Source: Sporolactobacillus laevolacticus DSM 442 (lineage in GTDB: Bacteria > Bacillota > Bacilli > Bacillales > Sporolactobacillaceae). From it: a DNA stretch of 64,000 nucleotides. The notes below the pieces were generated by a model. That model ran no database searches. It was not told the DNA's origin and saw nothing but the letters and a program-made list of their open reading frames with translations. Numbering within the stretch: the first letter of the stretch is position 1; the number at the start of each line of letters is the position of its first letter. Positions 55,596-64,000 of the stretch are shown here, in pieces. The stretch is from assembly GCF_000497245.1 (NCBI RefSeq), contig NZ_AWTC01000003.1:63688-127687 (forward strand), read 5' to 3'. Made by a program: the position numbers and the translations under genes.

Positions 55596-56201
55596 TCAGG
55601 CAGCCACACGTTTGTGGATAAAATGTTTCAATCGAGCGCTGACCGGAATCATGATCAGAGTGAGTGCTGCTCCTTTAAGGAGATTAAACGGCATGATGCC
55701 GTAAACAATGAGTGTCAGCAAACTATGAATGCTCTTGTTAGCGGATTGAGCCATACCTACTGCAGTGTCAACGCTTAGACCCAAGAAGAGCGCGTAGCCT
55801 GGGAAAATCAGGTAATAGTTGACAATGGACATAATAACAGTCATGATCACTGTTGCGGTCACCATCCCAAGCAGAAGAGACAGAACAGTGGGTTTGCGGC
55901 GATAGAAAGCCCAAGATACTAAAATAAATAGTGAACCTGCAACAAAGTTGGCAAATTCGCCAATCGGGACAACGGTCAGGGAACCGGTGAGCAGGACGTG
56001 CAGGATATTTTTAATAGCCTCAATTGCAATTCCAGCACCAGGACCAAGGATTAACGTACCGATGATTGCCGGCAGATCACTGAAGTCCATGGTTAGAAAG
56101 ACAGGGAAAAGCGGAATTGGGAAAGCAATCAACATAATCAAAAAACCAAGTGCAGCAAGCAGTGAAATCAGAACCAATTTCTTTAATGGTGAAGCGTTCA
56201 T
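55596..56201 (-). CDS. ribU: riboflavin transporter (ECF S component RibU)
   Basis: A 201-residue, six-helix ECF substrate-binding subunit for riboflavin. MDFSDLPAIIGTLILGPGAGI and EAIKNILHVLLTGS are typical of RibU/FmnP. It works with a shared EcfAAT energising module, not present here. ATG 56201 follows GGGGG at good distance. The FMN riboswitch in the leader supports the assignment. Confidence 0.94.
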   Translation of the reverse strand: MNASPLKKLVLISLLAALGFLIMLIAFPIPLFPVFLTMDFSDLPAIIGTLILGPGAGIAIEAIKNILHVLLTGSLTVVPIGEFANFVAGSLFILVSWAFYRRKPTVLSLLLGMVTATVIMTVIMSIVNYYLIFPGYALFLGLSVDTAVGMAQSANKSIHSLLTLIVYGIMPFNLLKGAALTLIMIPVSARLKHFIHKRVAA

Positions 56202-56310
56202 ACAAATACCCCCATGAAATATAGTAGTGGGGATCATGCGCAGCGTGATTCGCCTCAAATGAGCAGGCTATTCATACATCTTTCCAGGATCTTCATATTC
56301 AGATCACATT

Positions 56311-56341
56311 AAGAAAGCCCAAGAGAAGGTTCCCTTGGGCT
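56311..56341 (-). terminator. terminator of the FMN riboswitch leader
   Basis: On the minus strand AGCCCAAG pairs with CTTGGGCT, followed by TTTCTT. It lies between the aptamer and ribU, so it is the likely off-state terminator. Confidence 0.75.
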
Positions 56342-56404
56342 CAACAAAATCCGCGCACTAAAAGCGCAACGAAAAGAATGCACAGAATACAAAAAACACT
56401 GTCA

Positions 56405-56530
56405 CATCATCCTTCTTCCATCCAGACTTTACTGTCGGTCCCGGTTTCGCACCGGATCTGCCTTGCGGCTTGCGGACTCTGGTTAACACCAATACCGCCG
56501 GTCGGGAATTTCACCCTGCCCTGAAGGAAC
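56405..56530 (-). ncRNA. FMN (RFN) riboswitch
   Basis: The minus strand reads CTTCAGGGCAGGGTGAAATT, CCCGACCGGCGGT, then CCGCAAG, GATCCGGTG, AAACCGG, ACCGACAGTAAAGTCTGGAT and GGAAGAAGGATG, the full RFN core. FMN binding lowers expression of riboflavin synthesis and uptake genes. Confidence 0.97.
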
Positions 56531-56638
56531 ATCATATTCAGTTAACAAAGTGATTATACAACATCTCACAACGCACAACAACATTTTTGTCTTTGATGCA
56601 CTAGTACTTGGAAAAAGCAGATACAGATAGATCTTAAT

Positions 56639-57553
56639 TTACATAAAGTAATCAAGCACTAGACCAAGAGACAGAAGGATGCCGAATAAGGTTTGCATTT
56701 GTGCTGTCGCTTTCATCGCAGGCATAAGCTGAATCGCCTTTGTTTTCTTTCTAAACAGCGTAGTGGCTTGAATCGCTTTAGGCAGGCTGGCAAAAACGAT
56801 GAGCATCCAGGCAGATTCCACCCCTAAAATCATGAGGCCGATGATCCAAACATAGGAAAAGATAAATAAACTGGCGAGCACATTGATCGCTTTCGGCCGT
56901 CCAAGCAAGATGGGAAGGGTGCGGCGCCCTTTTTCCTTGTCCCCAGATAAATCGCGGATATTATTTGCCATGTTAATCCCACCTACTAAAATGCCAATCG
57001 GTATGGAAATGAGCACACAATTCAAGGTGAGTGTTCCGGTCTGGATGAAAAAGGAGATCCAAATAATGAATACGCCCATGAACAGGCCGGAAACCAGTTC
57101 CCCAAATGGTGTGTAAGCAATTGGATAAGGACCTCCGGAATAGAGATATCCGGTAAGAATACAGATTGAACCAGCTAGTGCAATCCACCAACTGCTGTTT
57201 GCGCAGATAAACACGCCAATTAACATGGCAACAAAACAAAGAGTGAACGCGAGCCTAAGAATCGTTTTCGGATGGAACCCATCCCGCACAATACTGCCGC
57301 CTATGCCCACAGACTCCGCATTATCCAAGCCCCTTTTAAAGTCGAAGTATTCATTAAACAGATTGGTTGCTATCTGAATCAGCATCGAAGCAACCAACAT
57401 TGCAGTAAATAGTCCGAAGTTCGGTGTTTTCAGCGGTAAGACGAGTGCTGTACCTAGCGCGACTGGAACGAAAGATGCGGATAATGTATGCGGACGCAGC
57501 ATTTGCCACCATTTTTTTAATCCTGTATTTCTTTTTGGTGTTTTTTCCCCCAT
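56639..57553 (-). CDS. menA: 1,4-dihydroxy-2-naphthoate polyprenyltransferase
   Basis: A 304-residue, nine-helix UbiA-type enzyme that joins a polyprenyl chain to DHNA to form demethylmenaquinone. The two Asp-rich motifs are NEYFDFKRGLDN and NNIRDLSGDKEKGRRTL. The first ATG follows GTGGGAGA. Menaquinone made here can accept electrons from NDH-2. Confidence 0.94.
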   Translation of the reverse strand: MGEKTPKRNTGLKKWWQMLRPHTLSASFVPVALGTALVLPLKTPNFGLFTAMLVASMLIQIATNLFNEYFDFKRGLDNAESVGIGGSIVRDGFHPKTILRLAFTLCFVAMLIGVFICANSSWWIALAGSICILTGYLYSGGPYPIAYTPFGELVSGLFMGVFIIWISFFIQTGTLTLNCVLISIPIGILVGGINMANNIRDLSGDKEKGRRTLPILLGRPKAINVLASLFIFSYVWIIGLMILGVESAWMLIVFASLPKAIQATTLFRKKTKAIQLMPAMKATAQMQTLFGILLSLGLVLDYFM

Positions 57554-57894
57554 TTGATATCTCTCCCACTTTTAGTTATGCTGAACAACTTGGCTGAATT
57601 CAGAGTTTCATAGAATTAATATTAGGCTGATTGGTAATTGTCACGAATTCGACATGATTTTCATTCTCAGTGTATGGAATTCAATCGCCCGTGTCAACAT
57701 GGGGTGCCTGGTAAAAGTATCATGAGGAAATGGGTTCCGATTTTTCTAGCAAAGGACACTATTTTTTAAATGGAAAAGTGAAATTTGTTCAGGATTTTGA
57801 TCATTTAATGTGGGAGAGAGATTGCATACTCACGTGAGATTGAAAGTAGAAGAGGGGTGTTGAAATACGTGAATGAAGGCTTTAAACGGATTTA
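57554..57894. other. menA upstream region
   Basis: AT-rich with a weak Fur-type site described separately. A plus-strand frame that runs over ydbC (57857-58252) is antisense to it and is rejected. Confidence 0.35.
57655..57669. promoter_or_regulatory. weak Fur-like site upstream of menA
   Basis: TGATTTTCATTCTCA matches 11 of 14 fixed positions of the Fur 7-1-7 box TGATAATNATTATCA. It is about 105 bp upstream of menA. Low confidence. Confidence 0.25.
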
Positions 57895-58170
57895 TTACTG
57901 TGCTGTCTGGGTGTTTTCCTGGATTGCAGAGGAGGTACGGGAGAAGCGGGTGTTAAGAAGGCTCTTGAGGGAATCGCACTCAGTACCGGTTAGCGTCACA
58001 CCTCGACCCATTTTTTTCTTGTCGGGTGCCCAACTCCGAATATCATACTTTGCTTCGCGTTCATTCCAACTGACTAGATTAAGTTCTTTCGTCCAACCGC
58101 TGTTTTCTGTTGCGATCACACCAAAATGCTCGACAATGTTGAAACTAACTTCTGAATTAGAATCTGCCAT
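57895..58170 (-). CDS. ydbC: YdbC family PC4-like protein
   Basis: A 91-residue protein with the YdbC/PC4 domain: FNIVEHFGVIATENSGWTKELNLVSWNEREAKYDIRSWAP and GRGVTLTGTE. YdbC-type proteins bind single-stranded nucleic acid, by similarity to the eukaryotic coactivator PC4. GAGGTGATT precedes ATG 58170 at nine bases. The tail after residue 75 is variable. Confidence 0.88.
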   Translation of the reverse strand: MADSNSEVSFNIVEHFGVIATENSGWTKELNLVSWNEREAKYDIRSWAPDKKKMGRGVTLTGTECDSLKSLLNTRFSRTSSAIQENTQTAQ

Positions 58171-58363
58171 AAGAATAATCACCTCAAGTTTTAATTTGAA
58201 CAAATGTTCTGATAACATTTTATATGCAAACAGACGTTCTGTCAACGAATGACTTTTAAATAATGTAAAAAATACATGCTCTTTAAATCAATGGTCACAA
58301 ATTTGCTATAATTTACAAGTAAGGTTATTTATGGCGATCGGTCATGGGAATGGAGGGAATGGA

Positions 58364-58876
58364 ATGCTCAAATATACAATAGCTTTTTTAAAATATGAAG
58401 ATAAAGTACTTATGATTAACAGGCAAAAATCACCGTGGCAAGGTGCGTGGAATGGAATTGGTGGTAAACTTGAAGCGGGAGAGTCCCCTACAAACTGCAT
58501 CATCCGCGAGGTATGGGAAGAGACCGGAATCCGGATCAATGATCCTGTTTTTCGCGGTCTTGTCACGTGGAATCCGGATCATGAACCAGCTCAAGGTATG
58601 TACGTTTTCGTTGCGAATGTGCAACCGGAAGAACTGATCAATTTGCCCCGAGCGACAAGAGAAGGCATTTTGGAACTAAAATCCGTCTCATGGCTTCTCT
58701 CTGAGGATAATTTCGGAACGGTCCCAACTTTGCGCTTCTTTATGGAAAAAGTACTTGATGTGCGTCATGAACAGCCGGCAGACTATCATTGCACGTTCAA
58801 TGGCGACGATTTGGTTCACACAGAAATCCGAAACCTTCCTGAGATGACGACTTTTGAATTAATGGAGCAAAAATAG
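58364..58876 (+). CDS. NUDIX hydrolase (8-oxo-dGTP phosphatase-like)
   Basis: A 170-residue NUDIX protein. The NUDIX box GGKLEAGESPTNCIIREVWEETG is complete, with the catalytic REVWEE. MutT-like proteins cleave oxidised dNTPs or related diphosphates, not provable here. GGAGGG lies before ATG 58364. Its end overlaps the convergent small membrane gene by 18 bp. Confidence 0.9.
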   Translation: MLKYTIAFLKYEDKVLMINRQKSPWQGAWNGIGGKLEAGESPTNCIIREVWEETGIRINDPVFRGLVTWNPDHEPAQGMYVFVANVQPEELINLPRATREGILELKSVSWLLSEDNFGTVPTLRFFMEKVLDVRHEQPADYHCTFNGDDLVHTEIRNLPEMTTFELMEQK

Positions 58877-59134
58877 GAAAAGCAGCATGAGACAGGCGAA
58901 AATACCCAAATAATATAAAATCCAGAAATCAAAGCCCATCATCCCTGTAAGTGTTGTTGCAAGCATTGAGGCAATGCCGGCCAATATGAGCATAATGCTT
59001 AAGGTAGTAAAAAAACGGTTCAGGCTATTGATTCTTCGAGCAATGAAGTGCGGCAAAGCAGCTTTTTTTCTTTGAGAAAGCAGCACTAACCCGCAAATAA
59101 GCAAAAAGATTCCAAGTAACATCCACAGATTCAT
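58859..59134 (-). CDS. small membrane protein of unknown function
   Basis: A 91-residue protein with three predicted helices (LLGIFLLICGLVLLSQ, LSIMLILAGIASMLATT, LYYLGIFACLMLLFLFLL). I do not recognise the family. The ATG has AAAAGG about 13 bases upstream. It overlaps the NUDIX gene tail in a convergent way, which is a risk for the call, but hydrophobic pattern and start support a real gene. Confidence 0.6.
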   Translation of the reverse strand: MNLWMLLGIFLLICGLVLLSQRKKAALPHFIARRINSLNRFFTTLSIMLILAGIASMLATTLTGMMGFDFWILYYLGIFACLMLLFLFLLH

Positions 59135-59239
59135 AAAAAGACATCAACCTTTTCTCCAAAATCACTTATCTTTCATTATACATAAGCAATTAGAAAAAAG
59201 GCTGCAGAATCAAAAATTATTCTAGTCTGCATTTACATG

Positions 59240-59283
59240 AAAAAACGAACTTGGCAATTATCATTAACCAGGTTCGTTTTTTG
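59240..59283. terminator. terminator near mscL
   Basis: AAAACGAACTTGG pairs with CCAGGTTCGTTTT with T6 after it; orientation suits mscL on the minus strand and possibly others. Confidence 0.75.
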
Positions 59284-59334
59284 TATAAAAGCAACTGTTT
59301 TTTTTGCCGAAACAAATGGCGAATTCTCTAATGA

Positions 59335-59799
59335 TCAATGTGTATGAGCAGGCTGTTGCTCTTCGTTAGGAAGGTCCGCCGTGCAGTGCGCACATTTTGT
59401 TGCCTTGACCGGGATGGATGAAAAGCAGTAAGGGCATGTTTTCGAGGATGGTGCAGCAGGTTTTTTCAAGGTTGTTTTGTTCAATACTCTTATGGCGAAG
59501 AAGATAACTACAGATATGATTAGAAAATTAATGACATGATTAATAAAAATACCATAATTAATGGTTGGCGCACCCGCTTTTTGCGCAGCTGCAAGGCTGC
59601 TGTAGGCATGCCCGGACAAATTAAGATACAGACTGCTGAAATCTACTTTGCCAAGTAACAAACCAATCGGCGGCATTACAATGTCTTTGACAAGGGAATT
59701 AACGATTTGTCCAAATGCCGCACCAATGATAACTGCCACAGCAAGATCAATGACGTTGCCGCGTGCCAGAAATTTTTTAAATTCATTTACTACTTTCAT
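59335..59799 (-). CDS. mscL: large-conductance mechanosensitive channel with zinc-ribbon tail
   Basis: A 154-residue MscL. The first 100 residues hold the TM1 gate ([32 protein letters not shown]) and TM2. Residues about 118-138 add [18 protein letters not shown], a two-CxxC zinc ribbon. MscL opens on membrane stretch to release solutes under hypo-osmotic shock. The zinc-ribbon extension is known in some Firmicutes MscL and its job is unclear. AAAGGAGGGCG precedes the ATG. Confidence 0.94.
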   Translation of the reverse strand: MKVVNEFKKFLARGNVIDLAVAVIIGAAFGQIVNSLVKDIVMPPIGLLLGKVDFSSLYLNLSGHAYSSLAAAQKAGAPTINYGIFINHVINFLIISVVIFFAIRVLNKTTLKKPAAPSSKTCPYCFSSIPVKATKCAHCTADLPNEEQQPAHTH

Positions 59800-59943
59800 G
59801 AGCGCCCTCCTTTATAATGATGACAAGATTTAAACAAAATCATAGCATTTTCGACCTTACTTTTAAAGGCGAAACATTTTTGAATTTTGGCTAGAGTAAA
59901 AACAAATCATTCGGAGCATGCTACACTCAGGAGGTTGATTCGG

Positions 59944-60498
59944 GTGAAGTATGGAAAACTGATCTATGTGATCTGTGCCATTCTCGTGTTGACAATGGTT
60001 ACCTATGAAAACCAATCTGAGATGAGAGCAAGTGCCAAAAACAGTAAAAGCGAAAAATTGATTGTTTCGCTCATTAATGCAAAAAATGAAGAAATGGGCA
60101 CGGCAGTTCTGACAGAAACATCCAGAGGTGTCCGCATTGAATTGGAAGCAGAGGGATTAAGGCCAGGCATCCATGCCATTCATTTTCATGAGTATGGTAG
60201 CTGTACACCTCCAGACTTCATGTCGGCCGGAGCGCATTTCAATCCGGATCATAAAAAGCATGGGCTGAAGAATCCTCTTGGTCCACACGCAGGCGATATG
60301 CAAAATATTTTTGCAGATAGTCATGGTCGCGTTAAGACCGTTCTCTTTGATCCTCGAGTCACTCTTCAAGAAGGAAAACCCAACTCACTCCGGGATGCAG
60401 ATGGATCTGCTTTGATTATTCATGAAAAAGGGGATGATCAGACAACAGAGCCGTCCGGCAACTCAGGAGGCAGAATCCTTTGCGGGGTGATCAAGTGA
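59944..60498 (+). CDS. sodC: Cu/Zn superoxide dismutase-like protein
   Basis: A 184-residue protein with an N-terminal anchor or signal (residues 1-22). All seven metal ligand positions align: HFHEYG (two His), SAGAHFNPDHKKHG (two His), GPHAGDM (His and Asp) and IIHEKGDD (His). The disulfide Cys pair and the Arg in GRILCGV are also present. The B. subtilis homologue YojM is known to lack some copper ligands, so this copy may be active. GTG 59944 follows AGGAGG by nine bases. Confidence 0.88.
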   Translation: MKYGKLIYVICAILVLTMVTYENQSEMRASAKNSKSEKLIVSLINAKNEEMGTAVLTETSRGVRIELEAEGLRPGIHAIHFHEYGSCTPPDFMSAGAHFNPDHKKHGLKNPLGPHAGDMQNIFADSHGRVKTVLFDPRVTLQEGKPNSLRDADGSALIIHEKGDDQTTEPSGNSGGRILCGVIK

Positions 60499-60564
60499 CC
60501 CTGCTTTAGTGATTAATCTCATTCGATAAGGGGTTTTTTGTCACAAAGCAATAAAAAAAACAAA

Positions 60565-60644
60565 AAAGAACCGGAGAAGCAAGGTGCATGCAGGATGCTG
60601 ATTTCAGCATCACTGAAATGCACAACCATTTCCTCTGGTTCTTT
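60565..60644. terminator. nested-stem terminator between sodC and fabL
   Basis: Three nested arm pairs: AAAGAACC with GGTTCTTT, GTGCAT with ATGCAC, and GATGCTGA with TCAGCATC, the last with a 2-base loop. A or T flanks suit use from both sides. Confidence 0.75.
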
Positions 60645-60667
60645 ATTATTATTGTGAGTGCTTTGTC

Positions 60668-61516
<849 letters not shown>

Positions 61517-61605
61517 TCAAGCTTTTTACCCAAAAATGATCTTTTGGTTATTATAGGGTATGATAATTTTAGTAAAGCTTTTGTGATTGAAGGAGGATCG
61601 ATTCC

Positions 61606-61926
61606 ATGATTATTGTTTATTTAAGTCTTGTGCTGGTTGTTGCCTCAATCATTGTGTTTGTCATTTCCGCAGCGAATACGTTAAAACTCATGAACGGATC
61701 ACTTGCAAAGATTTCAAAAACAGGTGCAAAACTGCGTCGTCAGTCGGAAGAAATTATCAGTGAAAAAAATGAATTGACGCGTAATTATTCTCTAATTCAA
61801 CTGGATATCTCTAAAAATAAGGATAAAGTGCAGGAAACCGTGAGACAAGCAGGGCAATCGGTACTGCTTGCTCAAGTTGCGTTCTGCAAAGGCAAGGCGT
61901 TGCTTAAAAAGGATTCTGAAGATTAA
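61606..61926 (+). CDS. DUF948-like membrane-anchored protein
   Basis: A 106-residue protein with one N-terminal helix (residues 3-26) and a coiled-coil-prone helix of Lys, Glu and Gln. The form resembles DUF948/YtxG stress proteins, but the match is weak. AAGGAGGATCG precedes the ATG. Its end overlaps the OsmC gene by four bases. Confidence 0.6.
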   Translation: MIIVYLSLVLVVASIIVFVISAANTLKLMNGSLAKISKTGAKLRRQSEEIISEKNELTRNYSLIQLDISKNKDKVQETVRQAGQSVLLAQVAFCKGKALLKKDSED

Positions 61927-62369
61927 TTCCCTGCAACAAATTTTGGATCAATGACAATTTGAACATTACCTTTCACTGCTTTAGCAATAACACAGTCTTG
62001 TTCGGCCTTATGGATACAGACAATCAAATGTTCTTGCAGAAGATTGGTGAGTGGAACGGACAAATAGATAATTGGAAAATGGGTGACTTTTTCAACGTGA
62101 AGGCCACCTTTTTTAGTCACAAGTGCCTCGGTACGGATTTCGATGTGATCATATGCGATTGCCTCTTTTTTCAGCCGGATACCTAGTGTGATCATGTAGC
62201 AAGATGCTAGTGCACTGATTAGTAATTCGTCCGGGTTGGTACCAGTGCCTCGACCAGACATAGAAGAATCAACAGAAATTGTGGTGTGCAAGCCATTGGT
62301 TTGGATCTGTCCTTCGCCGTCCCAGGAACCCTTCCATTCGCCATGCAATTCAAATTGAAAATCTGTCAT
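61923..62369 (-). CDS. OsmC/Ohr family protein
   Basis: A 148-residue OsmC-type peroxide reductase. The two redox cysteines sit in ALASCYMITL and AEQDCVIAKA. Family members reduce organic or lipid peroxides and can be general stress proteins. ATG 62369 follows AGGGGG by about eight bases; an ATG at 62375 is too near to it. Confidence 0.9.
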   Translation of the reverse strand: MTDFQFELHGEWKGSWDGEGQIQTNGLHTTISVDSSMSGRGTGTNPDELLISALASCYMITLGIRLKKEAIAYDHIEIRTEALVTKKGGLHVEKVTHFPIIYLSVPLTNLLQEHLIVCIHKAEQDCVIAKAVKGNVQIVIDPKFVAGN

Positions 62370-62486
62370 AAACATCGCCCCCTTTGGTATATATAGGGTA
62401 AAAGAAAGGACATGCGTTTAACGTTATCGTAGCATAGTTCATGCAGGTAGCGGCGGAAAAATGCTTGCGTTTTTGGGGGGATAAGC

Positions 62487-63134
62487 ATGAAGCTGCAACA
62501 GAGCAGCAGAAAATCTATGATTCTATGGCTGTGGCTGACACTCACGTGTGTATTTATCTTTCTTGTTTTAGTATTGGCTATTCGGCAGCCATCTGTTCAG
62601 GCAATTGATAATCGACTGATCCAGTTGCTTGATCCGATCAGGAAACCGGCGGTCATTGCTTTTTTTACAAAATTCACCGATTTTGGATCAAGTAATTTCC
62701 TAAATCCGTTAATTGTTTTATTCATGATCTATCTTTTATTCAGGAAAAAAATACTTGCATTCATTTTATTACCGGCTGTTTATTTGTTGGAACGAGGCGC
62801 GAATGAGATTTTAAAAAATTGGGTCATGAGAGATCGTCCGGATCTTCCGCATCTTGTGCATGCAACAGGTTTCAGTTTTCCAAGTGGTCACGCGATGAAT
62901 GCGTCGTCGGTTTACGGCATGCTGATTCTACTTATTTTGCCGCTGATCAGGAAACAATGGGCGCGTTATGTTTGGGTAGCTATTAACCTGACGATGATTC
63001 TGCTAATTGGGTTCAGTCGGCCTTTTTTGCGCGTACATTACTTTACAGACATATGGGCGGGCTATTTCGCGGGCGTCTTTTTTGTCGCATTGTCGGCGAT
63101 TACTCTTATTTTTGTATATAATAGAAAGCGTTGA
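62487..63134 (+). CDS. PAP2 family phosphatase
   Basis: A 215-residue, six-helix membrane phosphatase. The PAP2 motifs are KNWVMRDRP, FSFPSGHAMN and SRPFLRVHYFTD. Such proteins remove phosphate from phosphatidic acid, PGP or undecaprenyl-PP; this one cannot be told apart by sequence. GGGGGGAT lies before the ATG. Confidence 0.9.
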   Translation: MKLQQSSRKSMILWLWLTLTCVFIFLVLVLAIRQPSVQAIDNRLIQLLDPIRKPAVIAFFTKFTDFGSSNFLNPLIVLFMIYLLFRKKILAFILLPAVYLLERGANEILKNWVMRDRPDLPHLVHATGFSFPSGHAMNASSVYGMLILLILPLIRKQWARYVWVAINLTMILLIGFSRPFLRVHYFTDIWAGYFAGVFFVALSAITLIFVYNRKR

Positions 63135-63173
63135 TACTAAATCACACTGAAAGCATAAGGACGGAGGATTTTA

Positions 63174-63611
63174 ATGAAAAAAGGTTCTATTACAATGGAA
63201 AATGGACAAGTGATTACCATTGATTTTTTTCCAGAAGCAGCACCAAATACAGTTGTGAACTTTGAGAAACTGGCGAATTCAGGTTTTTATGATGGGGTAA
63301 CTTTCCACCGTGTAATCCCAGGATTTGTCAGCCAGGGCGGCGACCCGACCGGCACCGGAATGGGTGACGCCGGTTATACCATTAAATGTGAGACAGATGG
63401 AAATCCACATAAACATATTGCCGGAGCGTTGTCGATGGCGCATGCCGGACGTGATACCGGCTCCTGCCAATTTTTCATTGTTCATGAACCACAGCCGCAT
63501 TTGGATGGCGTTCACACGGTTTTTGGACAAGTCACAAGTGGGCTGGACACCGTCCTTGCGATGAGAAACGGCGATGTGATGAAAGAAGTTAAAGTCTGGG
63601 ACGAAGAATAA
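63174..63611 (+). CDS. ppiB: peptidyl-prolyl cis-trans isomerase, cyclophilin type
   Basis: A 145-residue cytoplasmic cyclophilin. The active-site block [19 protein letters not shown] and [24 protein letters not shown] are clear. It speeds proline isomerisation in protein folding. GGAGG precedes the ATG. It stands 40 bp after the PAP2 gene and 18 bp before the next one. Confidence 0.96.
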   Translation: MKKGSITMENGQVITIDFFPEAAPNTVVNFEKLANSGFYDGVTFHRVIPGFVSQGGDPTGTGMGDAGYTIKCETDGNPHKHIAGALSMAHAGRDTGSCQFFIVHEPQPHLDGVHTVFGQVTSGLDTVLAMRNGDVMKEVKVWDEE

Positions 63612-63629
63612 TTCGGGAGGCGCTTTCTA

Positions 63630-63920
63630 ATGCCAATCAGTAATGTAGGTCTTCAAATCCTGCCTTTTTCAAAAGAAAAGGATACGTATGATTTGGTCGA
63701 TGAAGCTATTAAAGTGATTCAGCAATCCGGGGTTAAGTATGAAGTCACAGCACTTGAAACTATTCTTGAAGGCGAACTCGATGAATTACTTGATGTGGTG
63801 AAAAAAACCGTGTACGCGACTGTTGAAGCAGGCGCCGATGAAGTGGCGGCGGAGGTCAAAATCCATTTTCGACCCCAAGGCACCTCGATCGAGGAAAAAG
63901 TAGGGAAATATCGGAAATAA
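63630..63920 (+). CDS. MTH1187 family thiamine-binding protein
   Basis: A 96-residue protein with the MTH1187/YkoF-like fold (LQILPFSKEKDTYDLVDEAIKVIQQSGVKYEVTALETILEG). Some members bind thiamine or its precursors. The ATG follows GGGAGG. A terminator follows. Confidence 0.87.
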   Translation: MPISNVGLQILPFSKEKDTYDLVDEAIKVIQQSGVKYEVTALETILEGELDELLDVVKKTVYATVEAGADEVAAEVKIHFRPQGTSIEEKVGKYRK

Positions 63921-63944
63921 ATGCATTGATTTTTAAAATATAGA

Positions 63945-63984
63945 AACCCTACAGAGAAAGTGAATTTCTCTGTGGGGTTTTTTA
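63945..63984 (+). terminator. terminator at window right end
   Basis: AAACCCTACAGAGAAA pairs with TTTCTCTGTGGGGTTT around GTGAA, with a T6 run. Confidence 0.9.
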
Positions 63985-64000
63985 AACAAAATAAACAATT

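Noticed and set aside
57857-58252. 131-codon plus-strand frame
   Set aside because: It is antisense to ydbC, which has a clear family match and ribosome site.

Overview
The window reads as a chromosomal segment of a low-to-mid GC, Gram-positive, endospore-forming member of the Bacillales. Spore-linked genes (two CotF-like coat proteins, YutH, YunB, LytH, a YjcZ-type micropeptide), sigI-rsgI, SUF in the order sufCDSU-B, FabL, and a long stretch collinear with the Bacillus subtilis yun/yut region support this. A Sporolactobacillus-like genus is possible, but that is inference. I see no prophage, CRISPR array, complete insertion sequence or plasmid gene.

Layout. 1-4.9 kb: truncated S9 peptidase, cotF-like pair, yusI-gcvH, sigI-rsgI. 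5.1-8.1 kb: SAM riboswitch and metNIQ. 8.3-13.8 kb: SUF iron-sulfur assembly. 13.9-26 kb: yunD-yunC-yunB, lytH, yutD, yutF, yutH, nifU-like yutI, yuzD, dapF, an IscA-type protein, a DUF3231 gene broken by an amber codon, and type II NADH dehydrogenase. 26-28.4 kb: cation efflux gene, a 3' remnant of a second ndh, and two divergent Xre regulators. 28.4-33.4 kb: asnB-type gene, DUF378 gene, pgi, YggT, GNAT. 33.6-37.8 kb: ABC transporter fusion, HTH protein with a Gly-rich tail, YdeI-type protein, tRNA-Ala. 38-44 kb: amino acid permease, class A PBP, two orphan Opp-type permeases. 44-50.7 kb: hemH, TetR-yhgE unit, histidine phosphatase, lipoate ligase. 50.8-64 kb: M48 protease, ddl, 3D-domain secreted protein, thioesterase, FMN riboswitch-ribU, menA, ydbC, NUDIX, mscL, sodC, fabL, OsmC, PAP2, cyclophilin and a thiamine-binding-type protein.

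How genes work together. GcvH needs lipoate and LplJ can supply it by scavenging. NDH-2 and MenA fit a menaquinone chain. SufCDSUB, YutI and the IscA-type protein form an Fe-S set. Two riboswitches (SAM, FMN) control vitamin or amino acid uptake genes. A TetR regulator probably controls itself and yhgE through two near-identical operators.

Most unusual items: a two-copy MITE-like element with TGTTYAAAAAG termini (17.8 and 22.6 kb); a 14-bp helix that covers the yunB ribosome binding site; an rsgI gene with no normal start codon and with the Asn-Pro cleavage motif changed to Asn-Ala; a 23-bp palindrome on the thioesterase promoter; and a possible loss of lipA next to one repeat copy. No wholly new multi-gene system is evident.
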